64,000 nucleotides of DNA from Saprospiraceae bacterium (GCA_017985675.1 JAGNXB010000006.1:28669-92668), one strand, 5' to 3'. Counted from the first letter of the stretch, positions 54,043 to 63,323 are shown. The notes: generated from the letters alone by a model not told the origin. Numbers and translations are program-made.

Positions 54043-55395
54043 TCAAGAGTTTGCCAATCCTAAGACGACAGTCACCACGGTGCCAACACCAGGTTCGGAC
54101 TGAATGTCCAGCGTACCGCCGTGCATCCTCACGATACGATCCACAAGGGGCAATCCAATGCCTTGACCCGAAAACGACCGGGCATTGGACGCACGGAAGA
54201 GCGGAACCAAAACCATGGGGAGTTCCTTATCAGGAATACCAATTCCTGTATCTTTAAACGTAAAATGTATGGTATGCTCAATAAAGGAGATCTGCCATTC
54301 CACAGGATTATTGTGGCCATATTTACAGGCATTGTCAAGGATATTAACGAGGGCAGAACGCAGCATCAGCAGATTACAGGGCAATTGAATTTTGAGCTGT
54401 GCGGCATTTAATTGGGGCCAGATGATGTGTTGATCCGGCCAGGACTGTACGATTACTTTTCGCACTTCAGAGAGTATTTTACCCACGGGGATTAATTCCC
54501 TGTTGGTCAACAAACCTTCGCCCCCTGTTTTAGCCAATGATAACAAATTATTCACTAATTCATTTAAGCGATCTGCTTCGTGGGATATAATTTCAAGCGA
54601 TTCCTGATACGCCTCCACTGTACGCGTTGCGGACAAGGCTATCTCTGCTTCGCCAGCGATTACCGTGAGTGGATTGCGGATTTCATGTGAGGCATTACTT
54701 ATAAAGGTTTGCTGAAACGAAAAAGCTGTTTCGATGCGTTGGAGGAGTTCATTAAAAATAACAGCAAAGTCATAAATCTCATCCTTTTGGTTGGGCAGCG
54801 CAAGACGGGTGCTCAGATTGGTAGCACTGATTTGTCTAGCCTGGGCTATATTGACCTCCAGCGGGGTGAGTGCCTTTTTTGTGGTAAACCATCCGATGAA
54901 AGCGGCTAAAGTTAATCCAAGTGGAAAGGCGATGAGCAATATGCGTCGGAGATTGGCCAACTTGCTGATGCCAAATTGATCCAGAGCAGTCACGACAATT
55001 AAATGGCGTTTATTATTCAATTCGTAAATTCGGGCTACGCCTTGACGGTGATCATGGCTAAACCATAATTTATTTCCTTGAAGTAAGAAATTAATTTTCC
55101 CATTTAAATAAGGAGCGAGCTCCTCAGGAAAGGGTTTGTCCGGATCCAGTGCCCATTCTATTTCCTGCGGTAATTTTTGGAGGTAAAGCTCGCGGATTTG
55201 TTGGGCTAAATCGTTGGGCAAACCAGTCGTTTCCAGGAAAAACTTTTCCGTACGGTCCAGGCGCAGGTCCAATTGTTGATTAAATTCCTTTTCGTGAAAT
55301 CCCTTCGAAACAAAATAAATAATCGTCGATAATGTAAATAGAACCCCTGCTATAGTCAGGGTAAAGATGAGCGTAAGCCTTTGTCTTATTTTCAT
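54043..55395 (-). CDS. Two-component sensor histidine kinase
   Basis: The 450-residue membrane kinase has two helices flanking a periplasmic sensor of about 130 residues (residues 30-165), a HAMP linker (about 185-235), the H-box NASHEIRNPLTVIAGEAEI, and a full catalytic domain: LDNACKYGHN (N box), FKDTGIGIPDKELPM (G1) and FSGQGIGLPLVDRIVRMHGG (G2). All catalytic residues are present. It overlaps the upstream response regulator by four bases (ATGA), so the two form a partner pair. The signal is unknown; the domain order resembles CusS/QseC-like kinases. Confidence 0.94.
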   Translation of the reverse strand: MKIRQRLTLIFTLTIAGVLFTLSTIIYFVSKGFHEKEFNQQLDLRLDRTEKFFLETTGLPNDLAQQIRELYLQKLPQEIEWALDPDKPFPEELAPYLNGKINFLLQGNKLWFSHDHRQGVARIYELNNKRHLIVVTALDQFGISKLANLRRILLIAFPLGLTLAAFIGWFTTKKALTPLEVNIAQARQISATNLSTRLALPNQKDEIYDFAVIFNELLQRIETAFSFQQTFISNASHEIRNPLTVIAGEAEIALSATRTVEAYQESLEIISHEADRLNELVNNLLSLAKTGGEGLLTNRELIPVGKILSEVRKVIVQSWPDQHIIWPQLNAAQLKIQLPCNLLMLRSALVNILDNACKYGHNNPVEWQISFIEHTIHFTFKDTGIGIPDKELPMVLVPLFRASNARSFSGQGIGLPLVDRIVRMHGGTLDIQSEPGVGTVVTVVLGLANS

Positions 55396-56078
55396 TGAAT
55401 ATCGTCTTCCGTCAGGATGTAGCCCATTCCTATGACGGTTTTTATCAGTTTTTTTGCTGCGGGTTTATCTACCTTGTTACGAAGGTAACTAATATAGACA
55501 TCGACGACATTTGTTTCTACATCCCAGTCCATTTCCCATACGGATGAAAGTATTGTTTCTCTGGAGAGCACACGATTTGGGTTTTTCATCAGAAACAGCA
55601 ATAAATCATATTCTCTGGACGTCAGTTTTAGCAGTTTTTCATTTCGCAAAACAACACGCCTGAACTGGTCTATTTTCAAATCGTCCATCTGGAGAATGGT
55701 ATCGGATGCAGGTTGTTGTCGCCGGCGATGCATCGCTTCCAAACGAGCTAACAATTCTTTAAATTTAAAAGGTTTTACGAGATAATCGTCTGCTCCTATC
55801 TGGAGCCCCTTGACCACATCCTCCGTGCTACCCAGGGCTGTGAGCATAATGATAGGCGTATCATACCCCTTTGTTTCCCGAAATTTAGAACATAATTCCA
55901 GGCCTGTCATACCTGGTAGAATGAGATCGAGTACCAAAGCATCATATGTATTTTCCATCACCTTTTTTAAGCCTATTTCACCGGTTTTGGCAATATCGGC
56001 GTGGTGACCCGCTTCGATCAGCCCTCTGGAAATAAAGGATGCCACCCCTGGCTCATCTTCAACAATAAGAATTAACAT
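55392..56078 (-). CDS. OmpR/PhoB family response regulator
   Basis: I start at MLILIVEDEPGVASFISRGL, the normal receiver start (228 residues). The receiver has the acidic pair ED, Asp51 in VLDLILPGMTGLEL, and the lysine in DDYLVKPFKFKELLARLEAM. The C-terminal winged-helix DNA-binding domain follows (KLTSREYDLLLFLMKNPNRV, then ISYLRNKVDKPAAKKLIKTV). It is the partner of the overlapping kinase gene. Targets cannot be told; the outer membrane protein gene downstream is a candidate. Confidence 0.94.
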   Translation of the reverse strand: MLILIVEDEPGVASFISRGLIEAGHHADIAKTGEIGLKKVMENTYDALVLDLILPGMTGLELCSKFRETKGYDTPIIMLTALGSTEDVVKGLQIGADDYLVKPFKFKELLARLEAMHRRRQQPASDTILQMDDLKIDQFRRVVLRNEKLLKLTSREYDLLLFLMKNPNRVLSRETILSSVWEMDWDVETNVVDVYISYLRNKVDKPAAKKLIKTVIGMGYILTEDDIQ

Positions 56079-56143
56079 TCCACCTTTTTTGATCAAAAAC
56101 AACGACACCTAAAATGGGTTGTGAAAAGCGCATTAGAATGTGA

Positions 56144-56797
56144 TTAGTGTATGTTAATCTTGTTTCGGCCCAATTCAATTTTTCCCAATTTTTCCAGTTG
56201 TTTCAGCAGTCTTGATATAGCCTCTCTGGATGCGTGCAGATCATACGCAATCTGCTGATGGGTTGTATTAATTTCTTTGCTGTTGTGGGTTTCTGACTTT
56301 TGTAGCAAATAATCCATCAAACGTTCATCCAGCTTTTTGAAGGCAATGGTGTCGATGGTATTGATCAGTTCCAGCAGCCGCTGATCATAAGATCGCATCA
56401 CAAAATTTTTCCAAACCGGATAACGTGTAATCCACTCATCCACGTAACGTACCGGCAAGCCCAATATGCGGGTATCTTCCTCTGCAATGGCTCGAATGGA
56501 ACTGCGTTTGTCGGTCATGCAGCAGGTGAATGACATGGAACAGGACTCCCCTGAATTTAGAAAATAAAGGAATAGCTCTTCCCCCTCATCGTTTTCCCGT
56601 AAAACTTTAATGGATCCTTCGAGTACCAGGGGTACAAGTCGGATGAATTCGCCATAATCGATGATGGTATCTCCAGCCTTAAATTTCATACAGCGGCCAT
56701 GTTCACTCAACTCGTTGATCAGATTTTGATCGTGCAAATCGGGAAACGCTTTCCGAATGTCCGGAACCAGATTATCACGCATGGTTGGTTGGCTCAT
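56144..56797 (-). CDS. Crp/Fnr family transcriptional regulator
   Basis: The 217-residue protein has a cyclic-nucleotide-binding-like domain (residues 20-125; FKAGDTIIDYGEFIRLVPLV, EGEELFLYFLNSGESCSMSF) and a C-terminal helix-turn-helix (TTHQQIAYDLHASREAISRL, then LEKLGKIELGR). A cluster of cysteines occurs in ESCSMSFTCCMTDKRSS, in the position of the effector-contact segment. Similar Bacteroidota regulators keep these cysteines, so redox or metal sensing is possible but unproven. It follows the MCE gene on the same strand, with a perfect inverted repeat in between. Confidence 0.9.
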   Translation of the reverse strand: MSQPTMRDNLVPDIRKAFPDLHDQNLINELSEHGRCMKFKAGDTIIDYGEFIRLVPLVLEGSIKVLRENDEGEELFLYFLNSGESCSMSFTCCMTDKRSSIRAIAEEDTRILGLPVRYVDEWITRYPVWKNFVMRSYDQRLLELINTIDTIAFKKLDERLMDYLLQKSETHNSKEINTTHQQIAYDLHASREAISRLLKQLEKLGKIELGRNKINIH

Positions 56798-56809
56798 AAT
56801 CAGATTTTA

Positions 56810-56837
56810 CTATTATTCAAATACATTGCAATAATAG
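56810..56837. promoter_or_regulatory. Inverted repeat upstream of the Crp/Fnr gene
   Basis: CTATTATT and AATAATAG, perfect eight-base arms 12 bases apart, fill most of the 49-base gap between the MCE gene stop and the regulator start. It could be an autoregulatory operator or a weak terminator without a T-tract. Confidence 0.35.
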
Positions 56838-56846
56838 GGCTTTAGG

Positions 56847-57881
56847 TTATTCTTTTTTATTTTCTTTTTCCTGTTCCTTTTTTAAAGCCTTTTCTAACTT
56901 CACATCCTGTTCTGCCTGTTTTTCTTTTCGTTTAAAATAGCCTCTGAACAGGATATTATTTTTTAGGGCTTCCATACTTTGATTGAAGTTGTCTGTACCT
57001 TTTTGGACGTTCAACAAACTTTTTTGCAGACGAAGTGTGAGAATGGAGTCACGCAGGGCAGCCTGTAGAGGTCCATTGCCATGTTGGACATCATTTGAAA
57101 GCGATTTTACGGCTAGTTCCATTTCAGTGCCCATCGATTCCGCTTGTACACCAAGAGCCCTTATCCGGCCTGTTGCGCTGCGAATATCACGACTGATAAC
57201 ACTGTCCTTCATCAGTGCGACAATTCCCTCAGGAGAAGAACCGATTTCATGTACAATTTGCTGAAATTCACCGGCTAGTAAATTCGCCCGTTCACTGGCC
57301 TGGCGGACATTGACCAATGTGCTGCGGATGTGTGCCGGCAAGGAAGGATCTTCCAAAATTTCCCAAATAGCTACACTCTTGCTCACCCGCTGTACGATGG
57401 TCACGAGGTCTTCCGACATTCTGGCTACGTTCCTGTTTGTGACATCCAAGGTGCGCATTAAGGCATCCATATCCAGCACTTCCCTGGGTTTGAGTACATC
57501 ATTTTTTTCAACGCGAGGACTGCCCGGAGCTCCGGGTTCGATATTCACTACTTTATTGCCCATTAATCCATCGGTACCTATATTGGCCACATCATTTTTC
57601 TTAATAAATGGTGCAATTTTTTCGTCAATATTCATGTGTACATTGACGGCCGTGTCATTGAGGATAACAATCTTTTTTACTGTGCCGATGTCTATTCCCA
57701 CAAATCGGATATTATTCCCTACCCGCAAGCCACTGACATTTTTGAAGGTTACTTGCAAGGGAAAACGTTTTCCAAATAAATTTTGGTTGGCCCCAATAAA
57801 ATATAAGAGGGCCACAAGTCCCACAAGACCGAGGAGTACAAAGACACCCAGTTTAATATTATCTGTTGTTGTATTTTTCAT
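56847..57881 (-). CDS. MlaD/MCE-domain substrate-binding protein
   Basis: The 344-residue protein has one N-terminal membrane helix (IKLGVFVLLGLVGLVALLYF), one MCE domain (residues 40-125; GLRVGNNIRFVGIDIGTVKK, IGTDGLMGNKVVNIEPG) and a long helical, partly coiled-coil C-terminal region, ending in a Lys/Glu-rich tail. MCE proteins form rings that carry phospholipids between membranes. This is the periplasmic part of the Mla-like ABC system encoded by the two genes just upstream. The long C-terminal region may form the tunnel or needle seen in other MCE proteins. Confidence 0.92.
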   Translation of the reverse strand: MKNTTTDNIKLGVFVLLGLVGLVALLYFIGANQNLFGKRFPLQVTFKNVSGLRVGNNIRFVGIDIGTVKKIVILNDTAVNVHMNIDEKIAPFIKKNDVANIGTDGLMGNKVVNIEPGAPGSPRVEKNDVLKPREVLDMDALMRTLDVTNRNVARMSEDLVTIVQRVSKSVAIWEILEDPSLPAHIRSTLVNVRQASERANLLAGEFQQIVHEIGSSPEGIVALMKDSVISRDIRSATGRIRALGVQAESMGTEMELAVKSLSNDVQHGNGPLQAALRDSILTLRLQKSLLNVQKGTDNFNQSMEALKNNILFRGYFKRKEKQAEQDVKLEKALKKEQEKENKKE

Positions 57882-57892
57882 AAGCTGGGGGA

Positions 57893-58657
57893 TTAATCAA
57901 AAAAATCTTGAACCAGAGGGTCGGGATTAGAAATGAGTTCGTCATATGTGCCTTCTGCATGGCAAACACCATCCAGAAGCATTATTATTCTATTCGCCAT
58001 GTTTTTTACACAGGACATATCATGCGAGATAACTATGGAGGAGGTGTCGTAAATTTTTTGAACTTTAAGTATGAGATTCACAATCTCTTTAGATGTAATT
58101 GGATCCAGTCCGGTGGTGGGTTCATCATAAAGCATGATTTCCGGTTTTAAAATAAGTGTTCGTGCAAGTGCTATTCGTTTACGCATACCACCTGATAGCT
58201 CGGACGGCATCATGTCTACCGTCTGGGCAAGTCCTACATTTTCCAAAGCTTCCATGACAAGTTTATTGACCTCCTCTTTATTTTTGTCTTTGCCATGTCT
58301 GCGGAGTGGAAACTCCAGATTTTCCCGCACCGACATGGAATCATACAAGGCATTGCTTTGAAAAAGAAATCCTACACGGGCACGTATTTGGTCCAGGGCA
58401 TCGGTGTCGAGCTCCTTCACATCATGCCCGAGCACGTTGATAGTCCCCTTGTCATGTTTCAGTAATCCAATAATACATTTGATCAGGACGGATTTGCCGG
58501 AGCCCGATTTGCCCAGCACTACTACATTCTCCCCTTTGTGGAGGGTGAGGCTAAGGTCGCGCAAGACATGATTATCACCAAATGATTTACTCAGGTGTGC
58601 GACCTCCAGGACAACATCGGATTTTTCTATTGGTGTTTGACTATTTGACATGGTCAT
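57893..58657 (-). CDS. Mla-like ABC transporter ATP-binding protein
   Basis: This 254-residue ATPase shows Walker A (LGKSGSGKSVLIKCIIGLL), the signature LSGGMRKRIALARTLILKP, Walker B (IMLYDEPTTGLDP) and the switch histidine (ISHDMSCVKN). It is the MlaF group of lipid transporters (about 48% hydrophobic positions are conserved in kind, judged by eye only). Its start codon overlaps the permease stop by one base (TAATG), and it is followed by the MCE gene after 11 bases. Confidence 0.94.
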   Translation of the reverse strand: MTMSNSQTPIEKSDVVLEVAHLSKSFGDNHVLRDLSLTLHKGENVVVLGKSGSGKSVLIKCIIGLLKHDKGTINVLGHDVKELDTDALDQIRARVGFLFQSNALYDSMSVRENLEFPLRRHGKDKNKEEVNKLVMEALENVGLAQTVDMMPSELSGGMRKRIALARTLILKPEIMLYDEPTTGLDPITSKEIVNLILKVQKIYDTSSIVISHDMSCVKNMANRIIMLLDGVCHAEGTYDELISNPDPLVQDFFD

Positions 58658-59430
58658 TAATTATAGCCAAGAATATCCGTGACCTGAACAGCAAGCAGGT
58701 CAATTACAAAAACGAGCAACGATGCAATCACAACGGCTGAATTGGCTGCTAAGCCGACACCTTCCGTTCCTTTATTTGATGTGTATCCTTTATAACATCC
58801 TATAATCCCGATGGCAAATCCAAAAAAAAATGTTTTGATAAAAGCCGGCAATACATCACTGAACGCCAGACTGTCCACCACTTGCTGATAAAAAAGGGCC
58901 AGGCTAGTAACCCCCTTTATATTCACCGCCAGAAAAGATCCAAAAATAGCCACACCCGCGCTGAAACAAACCAGTATGGGCACCATGAGCGTAGTAGCTA
59001 AAACCCTGGTTACAACAAGATATTTAAATGGATTGGTGCCGGAGACTTCCATGGCATCAATCTGCTCCGTCACTTTCATTGATCCCAACTCGGCCCCTAT
59101 GCCAGAGCCAATCTTACCGGCACAGATCAAGGCTGTGACTACCGGGCCAATCTCCCGAATGATGGAAATAGCGACCATGGCAGGTATCCAGGCCTCTGCC
59201 CCAAACTGGGCCATCGTAGGTCGGGATTGGATTGTCATCACGAGTCCGAGGATAAAGCCGGTGATGGCCACTAATCCTACAGAGCGATAACCAATCATAT
59301 AAAATTGGTGGATCAGTTCACGCGTTTCGAAGCGAGGCTTCAGCCATTCCTTAAAAAACCGCAGTGTAAACCGGGAAACATCACCAATTTCCGCCAGAAT
59401 AAGTTGATATGCAGGTAGGATTTTTACCAT
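58657..59430 (-). CDS. Mla-like ABC transporter permease (MlaE family)
   Basis: The 257-residue permease has five to six membrane helices and the family motifs ISIIREIGPVVTALICAGKI, GSGIGAELGSMKVTEQIDAM and YKGYTSNKGTEGVGLAANSA. MlaE dimers sit in the inner membrane and extract phospholipids for the MCE ring. The gene starts 18 bases after the UbiB-like kinase gene. Confidence 0.94.
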   Translation of the reverse strand: MVKILPAYQLILAEIGDVSRFTLRFFKEWLKPRFETRELIHQFYMIGYRSVGLVAITGFILGLVMTIQSRPTMAQFGAEAWIPAMVAISIIREIGPVVTALICAGKIGSGIGAELGSMKVTEQIDAMEVSGTNPFKYLVVTRVLATTLMVPILVCFSAGVAIFGSFLAVNIKGVTSLALFYQQVVDSLAFSDVLPAFIKTFFFGFAIGIIGCYKGYTSNKGTEGVGLAANSAVVIASLLVFVIDLLAVQVTDILGYN

Positions 59431-59448
59431 GTTTTTTAAATATATGTA

Positions 59449-61149
59449 CTATAAATTACCATGTTTCAGGATCGCCCAGGCCAATCGTAATGCCAAGAGA
59501 CCTGAAACTACAAAACCAATGAATCCCAATGCGGATATATTGTAAATGTAAGGCGGAATGTGAGCTATAACCAATAAGGCTGATCCAAGGATCAAAGAAG
59601 CTACAACAATCGAAAATGCCAATCTGTTCGACACCCGATCCATTTCAGCATATAATGGATCAAGTCCGGTATGTTCAAACTCAATGTGCAGGCGCCCTTG
59701 CCGAATTTTATGCATCACCTCCATCAAGTCTTCCGGCAAACTTCCTGCTAATCGAATCATATCTCCTGCGGCACGAGCAATGTTTCTTCCCATACGGGCA
59801 GGGCTGTATTTTTTAGCGAGCAGCCGGCGCACAAAGGGGGTGATATTTTCAATGATATTATATTTGGGGTCGAGTTGTAGCCCTACCCCTTCGATCATGA
59901 CCAGCGCTTTTAGCAACAGAAGCAGATTGGACGGGACACGCACTTTGTAGTGAAAAAATAGCCTGTTCACGCCGTTCATCACCTCCATCCCTTCGATATC
60001 TTCCAGCGATATACCTGAATATTCCGTTAGAAATTCCTCCAGATCGTATTCCATTTCTTTATCCACCGCTTCTTCTAATTTTTCGATCTTTCCAAAACGA
60101 AGCAAAGCGTGTTTTAACCCCCGGATATCTTTATCGGCGATGGCGATGAGCAGGTTAGCCAACAAGTATTTATCAGAGTCCAACACCGTTCCCATCATGC
60201 CATAGTCCACAAAACAGATGCGCTGGTCATTAAGGATAAAAATATTGCCGGGATGAGGGTCCGCATGAAAAAACCCATGTTCGAAAACCTGCTCAAAGTA
60301 AAGGTTTATTCCTTTTATGGCTATGATTGGTCCAGTCATTCCAATACCATCAAGCGAGACGAGATCTGTGATCTTGATACCGCGGATAAACTCCATGCAC
60401 AGGATACGATCTGTTGAAAATGCTGGAAAATAAGCCGGAATATGTATGTTTGGATTTTCGCGAAAATTGTGGCGAAACCGAATTAAATTGTTGGCCTCGT
60501 ATTTTAGATGCAATTCCTTACGGATACTGGTTTCAAACATTTTTACCAATTCGCCCGGCTGGAAGGAGCCGTATTCAGGAAAATGTGATTCCAGCAGGGA
60601 AACCAACTGCTTGAGTATGTGAATATCCTGATCGATGACCTCCCCTATGCCTGGACGCAGGATCTTGAGCGCCACTTCTTCCCCTGTTTTTAAAACCGCC
60701 CGATGTACCTGGGCCATAGAGGCTGATGCAACGGGGGCATAGTCAAATTCAGCAAACAGGTTTTCCGGCAAATCGTGGAATTCGCGAATAAATACAGCCT
60801 GTATTTCCTCGGCTGGAACCATCGGTGCATGGTCCTGAAGATTACTCAGCTCGGAGAGCAATCCTTCTGGCAATAAATCAGGCCGGTTGCTCGCTATTTG
60901 TGCAAACTTGATAAACGTCGTCCCCAGGTCTTCGCAGACCATCCGCATCCGCTCAAACCGGGTAAAATCAGTGACCGCCTTACCCTCTCGACGTGGAATG
61001 AACTTGCGCGAATCAGGTATGAATCGATTGAAAGGCGGATGGGCTATGATATCGGCAAACCCATATTTAATCAGGGTGCTAATGACTTTTTCATAGCGTC
61101 CGATTAATGTGGGCCCTTTTTTAGAGGTTTTTTCTTTACTTTCCGTCAT
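59449..61149 (-). CDS. UbiB/ABC1/AarF family atypical kinase with two C-terminal membrane helices
   Basis: The 566-residue protein has the UbiB protein-kinase-like fold. The N-terminal KxGQ motif reads TFIKFAQIASNRPDL, so its glycine is replaced by alanine. The alanine-rich loop reads VASASMAQVHRAVLKTGEEV with the ATP-binding lysine following (ALKILRPG). The catalytic part reads FFHADPHPGNIFIL and FVDYGMMGT. Two helices close the protein (about residues 495-560). UbiB proteins act in coenzyme Q synthesis or lipid distribution in membranes. Here it heads the MCE/Mla operon, 18 bases from the permease, which points to a phospholipid-transport role. Confidence 0.92.
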   Translation of the reverse strand: MTESKEKTSKKGPTLIGRYEKVISTLIKYGFADIIAHPPFNRFIPDSRKFIPRREGKAVTDFTRFERMRMVCEDLGTTFIKFAQIASNRPDLLPEGLLSELSNLQDHAPMVPAEEIQAVFIREFHDLPENLFAEFDYAPVASASMAQVHRAVLKTGEEVALKILRPGIGEVIDQDIHILKQLVSLLESHFPEYGSFQPGELVKMFETSIRKELHLKYEANNLIRFRHNFRENPNIHIPAYFPAFSTDRILCMEFIRGIKITDLVSLDGIGMTGPIIAIKGINLYFEQVFEHGFFHADPHPGNIFILNDQRICFVDYGMMGTVLDSDKYLLANLLIAIADKDIRGLKHALLRFGKIEKLEEAVDKEMEYDLEEFLTEYSGISLEDIEGMEVMNGVNRLFFHYKVRVPSNLLLLLKALVMIEGVGLQLDPKYNIIENITPFVRRLLAKKYSPARMGRNIARAAGDMIRLAGSLPEDLMEVMHKIRQGRLHIEFEHTGLDPLYAEMDRVSNRLAFSIVVASLILGSALLVIAHIPPYIYNISALGFIGFVVSGLLALRLAWAILKHGNL

Positions 61150-61690
61150 AATCCATTAAATCACCAGTCAATCGATCTGGAAAAAAAAGCCAGAATACAA
61201 ATATATACAGCTAAAGTGCGAAAGGCGTTCCATATGATCTCATCCAGCCGCTCAGTACTTTTATTTTTGATAATAAACGAAAGCGGAGATCTCAAAAAGC
61301 TCCGATCCATCATTTGGAATAACAAACAGTGACATTTCACGTGGTTTGTTAGCGAATTTTAGGTTTCGTCCTGCCAGATGATAGTTAAAAATTAACGTTT
61401 TTTTCACCCTGCAAGCTAAGGGAGATTCGTCGAATACGGGGTGATCGGCATCATATCAATCATTGATAACCATCACAATAGCTTCTTGGCACGTGAGTCC
61501 ATGCAAACAAGGTGGGAAGAGTGTAATACAGTTTGGATTGAAACCATTAACTTTGCGCTTTCATTTGGCCTTTGGGCGCTGAAGATGCCGGGCATTTCCA
61601 TTGATTAACTTAATACCACCTTTAGGCAATGGTGTGAGTAAATGGAAGACCGGTCCTATTTGCCTGTGGGTTGTTTAATTTAATTGTACA
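61150..61690. other. Divergent intergenic region between UbiB-like and cold-shock genes
   Basis: About 540 bases with no supported gene. Towards the kinase operon the minus strand has TATATTTG at 61198-61205 (full TAnnTTTG match). Towards the cold-shock gene the plus strand has TAACTTTG at 61548-61555, which would give a leader of about 130 bases. Long leaders are usual for cold-shock-domain genes. No tRNA-like fold was found. Confidence 0.45.
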
Positions 61691-61966
61691 ATGCAATCTT
61701 TTTTCTCCAAAATCAAGGCGTTTTTTAGCGGCAGTAAGCAGCAGGACCATGAAGGTGATAGCGGGCCGGGCGAACTAAAAAAAGGCACTATTACCTATTT
61801 CAATTGGTCCAAAGGATATGGATTTATTGAGTGTCCGGGTGTAGAAGGACGGATTTTTCTCCATCGCTCCAAATTGAATGGTCGGCTGAAAGTGGGCGAT
61901 GTGGTCCAATTTGAACTGGCTCAAAACAAGCGGGGCTTGTTTGCCAAACGCTTATTGACGGCTTAA
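61691..61966 (+). CDS. Cold-shock-domain protein with N-terminal amphipathic extension
   Basis: The 91-residue protein has a cold-shock domain in its last 62 residues: KKGTITYFNWSKGYGFIECP (RNP1 KGYGFI), then GRIFLHRSKLNGRLKVGDVV (RNP2-like IFLHRS). The first 30 residues are not part of the fold: MQSFFSKIKAFFSGSK is amphipathic and basic with four phenylalanines, followed by an acidic linker (DHEGDSGPGE). Nucleic-acid binding is expected. The extension could target it to a membrane or partner. Classic CspA-like proteins are about 65-70 residues. Confidence 0.9.
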   Translation: MQSFFSKIKAFFSGSKQQDHEGDSGPGELKKGTITYFNWSKGYGFIECPGVEGRIFLHRSKLNGRLKVGDVVQFELAQNKRGLFAKRLLTA

Positions 61967-62031
61967 CTTCCCCGTACCACTTCGTATTTACATAAAGTAT
62001 AAATCTCCTCCAACTAACAGGGGCCACAGTT

Positions 62032-62502
62032 CTATTTGACCCGTTCCTGATAGAGGAGTTCCTCCCCTTCCATCAGTTGCATGGTTGAATTGTTAATGAG
62101 AGTATACTGCTCATTGGCCCATCGAACAGGAATGGACGAATCTACTTTATCCATTACAATTGTTTCCTGCCGTGTAAAGGGCATGTACATCTCCACCCTG
62201 GAAGAGTCGGCATTAAAAACGACCAGGACCGACCCATGTTTGTTGACCTTATCGGAGGCCGCTTTAAGTTTGCGCGCTATTCTAAACAATTCAATACAGT
62301 CTCCTTGTAATTCGGACCAAAAATACCCTGAAGCCCTGTTGCAATCGGTGGGACTCACAGGTGGAGGACTCTCTGCCTGGGCTGGCGTCTCTGCCTTATT
62401 TTTACATCCGGAAAAACCGATCAGTAGGAAATGGAATCCAAGAAGTGTGATCCCCAACCTTGTGAAAACAAAAGAGCTGGAAAGTTTATACTGCTGTTTC
62501 AT
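62032..62502 (-). CDS. Small predicted lipoprotein, function unknown
   Basis: The ATG MKQQYKLSSSFVFTRLGITL gives a 156-residue protein with a long lipoprotein-type signal ending FLLIGFSGC, then a proline-rich linker and a small C-terminal domain (SSRVEMYMPFTRQETIVMDK; YTLINNSTMQLMEGEELLYQ). Two cysteines (CNRASG, GDCIELF) may pair. I do not recognise a family. The start overlaps the stop of the glycosyltransferase gene (ATGA), so both are translated from one mRNA. Confidence 0.75.
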   Translation of the reverse strand: MKQQYKLSSSFVFTRLGITLLGFHFLLIGFSGCKNKAETPAQAESPPPVSPTDCNRASGYFWSELQGDCIELFRIARKLKAASDKVNKHGSVLVVFNADSSRVEMYMPFTRQETIVMDKVDSSIPVRWANEQYTLINNSTMQLMEGEELLYQERVK

Positions 62503-63269
62503 GGTTTTGAATGAGGTGGTGTCCGATGCAAAGCCAGGAGCTTTGCTTCCCGCCAAAAAACATAAGCGGCTGATGTTCGCGCGATAACCAGCCCGACCAG
62601 TCCGTCTCTAAAACCGCCCAACCAGATATACTCCTTCAGAAATCTAAAGCAGGGTTTGATTAGTAAACGTATCCAGGAACCACGTTTTCCTTCCTGGTAG
62701 TAGGCGACGGCCGCGCGTGAACTAAACTTATTTTGCGTTTGGATGCGGTCTTCAATATCGCGGTTGGTATAATGGAGCAGGTCGCCACGCAATGGCAGGA
62801 CCGGACTTTCTTTTGCCACCTCAAACCGATCATGCGGATCCCTGCCCCCGACATGAATGATCCGTCGGTCGAATAACCTGATTTTGCTGTCGGGATACCA
62901 GCCGCCATGCCGCACAGGTACCCTGCCCAGGTGATTGAGACGATTGATGCGATAGGCATCGGCGGGCCAACTATTTTTAATGGCCAGGATGCTTTTTACC
63001 AGGAGCGGGCTGAGTTCTTCATCGGCATCAAGTGCCAGTATCCGGTCATGGGTTGCCTGCTTTAAAGCAAATGCCTTTTGTTCCCTGTAGCCCAGGAATG
63101 GCTGCAGGATGATTTTTGCGCCGAGTGATACAGCGATGTTTACCGTATCATCTGTCGACAAGGAATCCACAACGACTACCTCATCCACCACAGGTAGCGC
63201 ACTTTCGATACATCTGCGAATGTTTGCCTCTTCGTTGAGGGTAATGACGACCAGCGATAACTTACTCAC
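62499..63269 (-). CDS. Glycosyltransferase family 2 (WaaE/KdtX-like)
   Basis: A GT-A fold glycosyltransferase, 256 residues, starting with GTG (no ATG nearby). Motifs: LSLVVITLNEEANIRRCIES (nucleotide-sugar site), VDEVVVVDSLSTDDTVNIAV, and the metal-binding ILALDADEELSPLL. The C-terminal part with RHGGWYPDSKIRLFDRRIIH and HDRFEVAKESPVLPLRGDLL is typical of the lipopolysaccharide-core glucosyltransferase-like group widespread in Bacteroidota. Acceptor and sugar are not known. It is cytoplasmic, likely membrane-associated. Confidence 0.9.
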   Translation of the reverse strand: MSKLSLVVITLNEEANIRRCIESALPVVDEVVVVDSLSTDDTVNIAVSLGAKIILQPFLGYREQKAFALKQATHDRILALDADEELSPLLVKSILAIKNSWPADAYRINRLNHLGRVPVRHGGWYPDSKIRLFDRRIIHVGGRDPHDRFEVAKESPVLPLRGDLLHYTNRDIEDRIQTQNKFSSRAAVAYYQEGKRGSWIRLLIKPCFRFLKEYIWLGGFRDGLVGLVIARTSAAYVFWREAKLLALHRTPPHSKP

Positions 63270-63323
63270 CCGCCAAAGCTAAAACAATTTGAAAAGTTGG
63301 AGGAGGGGAGGAGGGGAGGAGGG

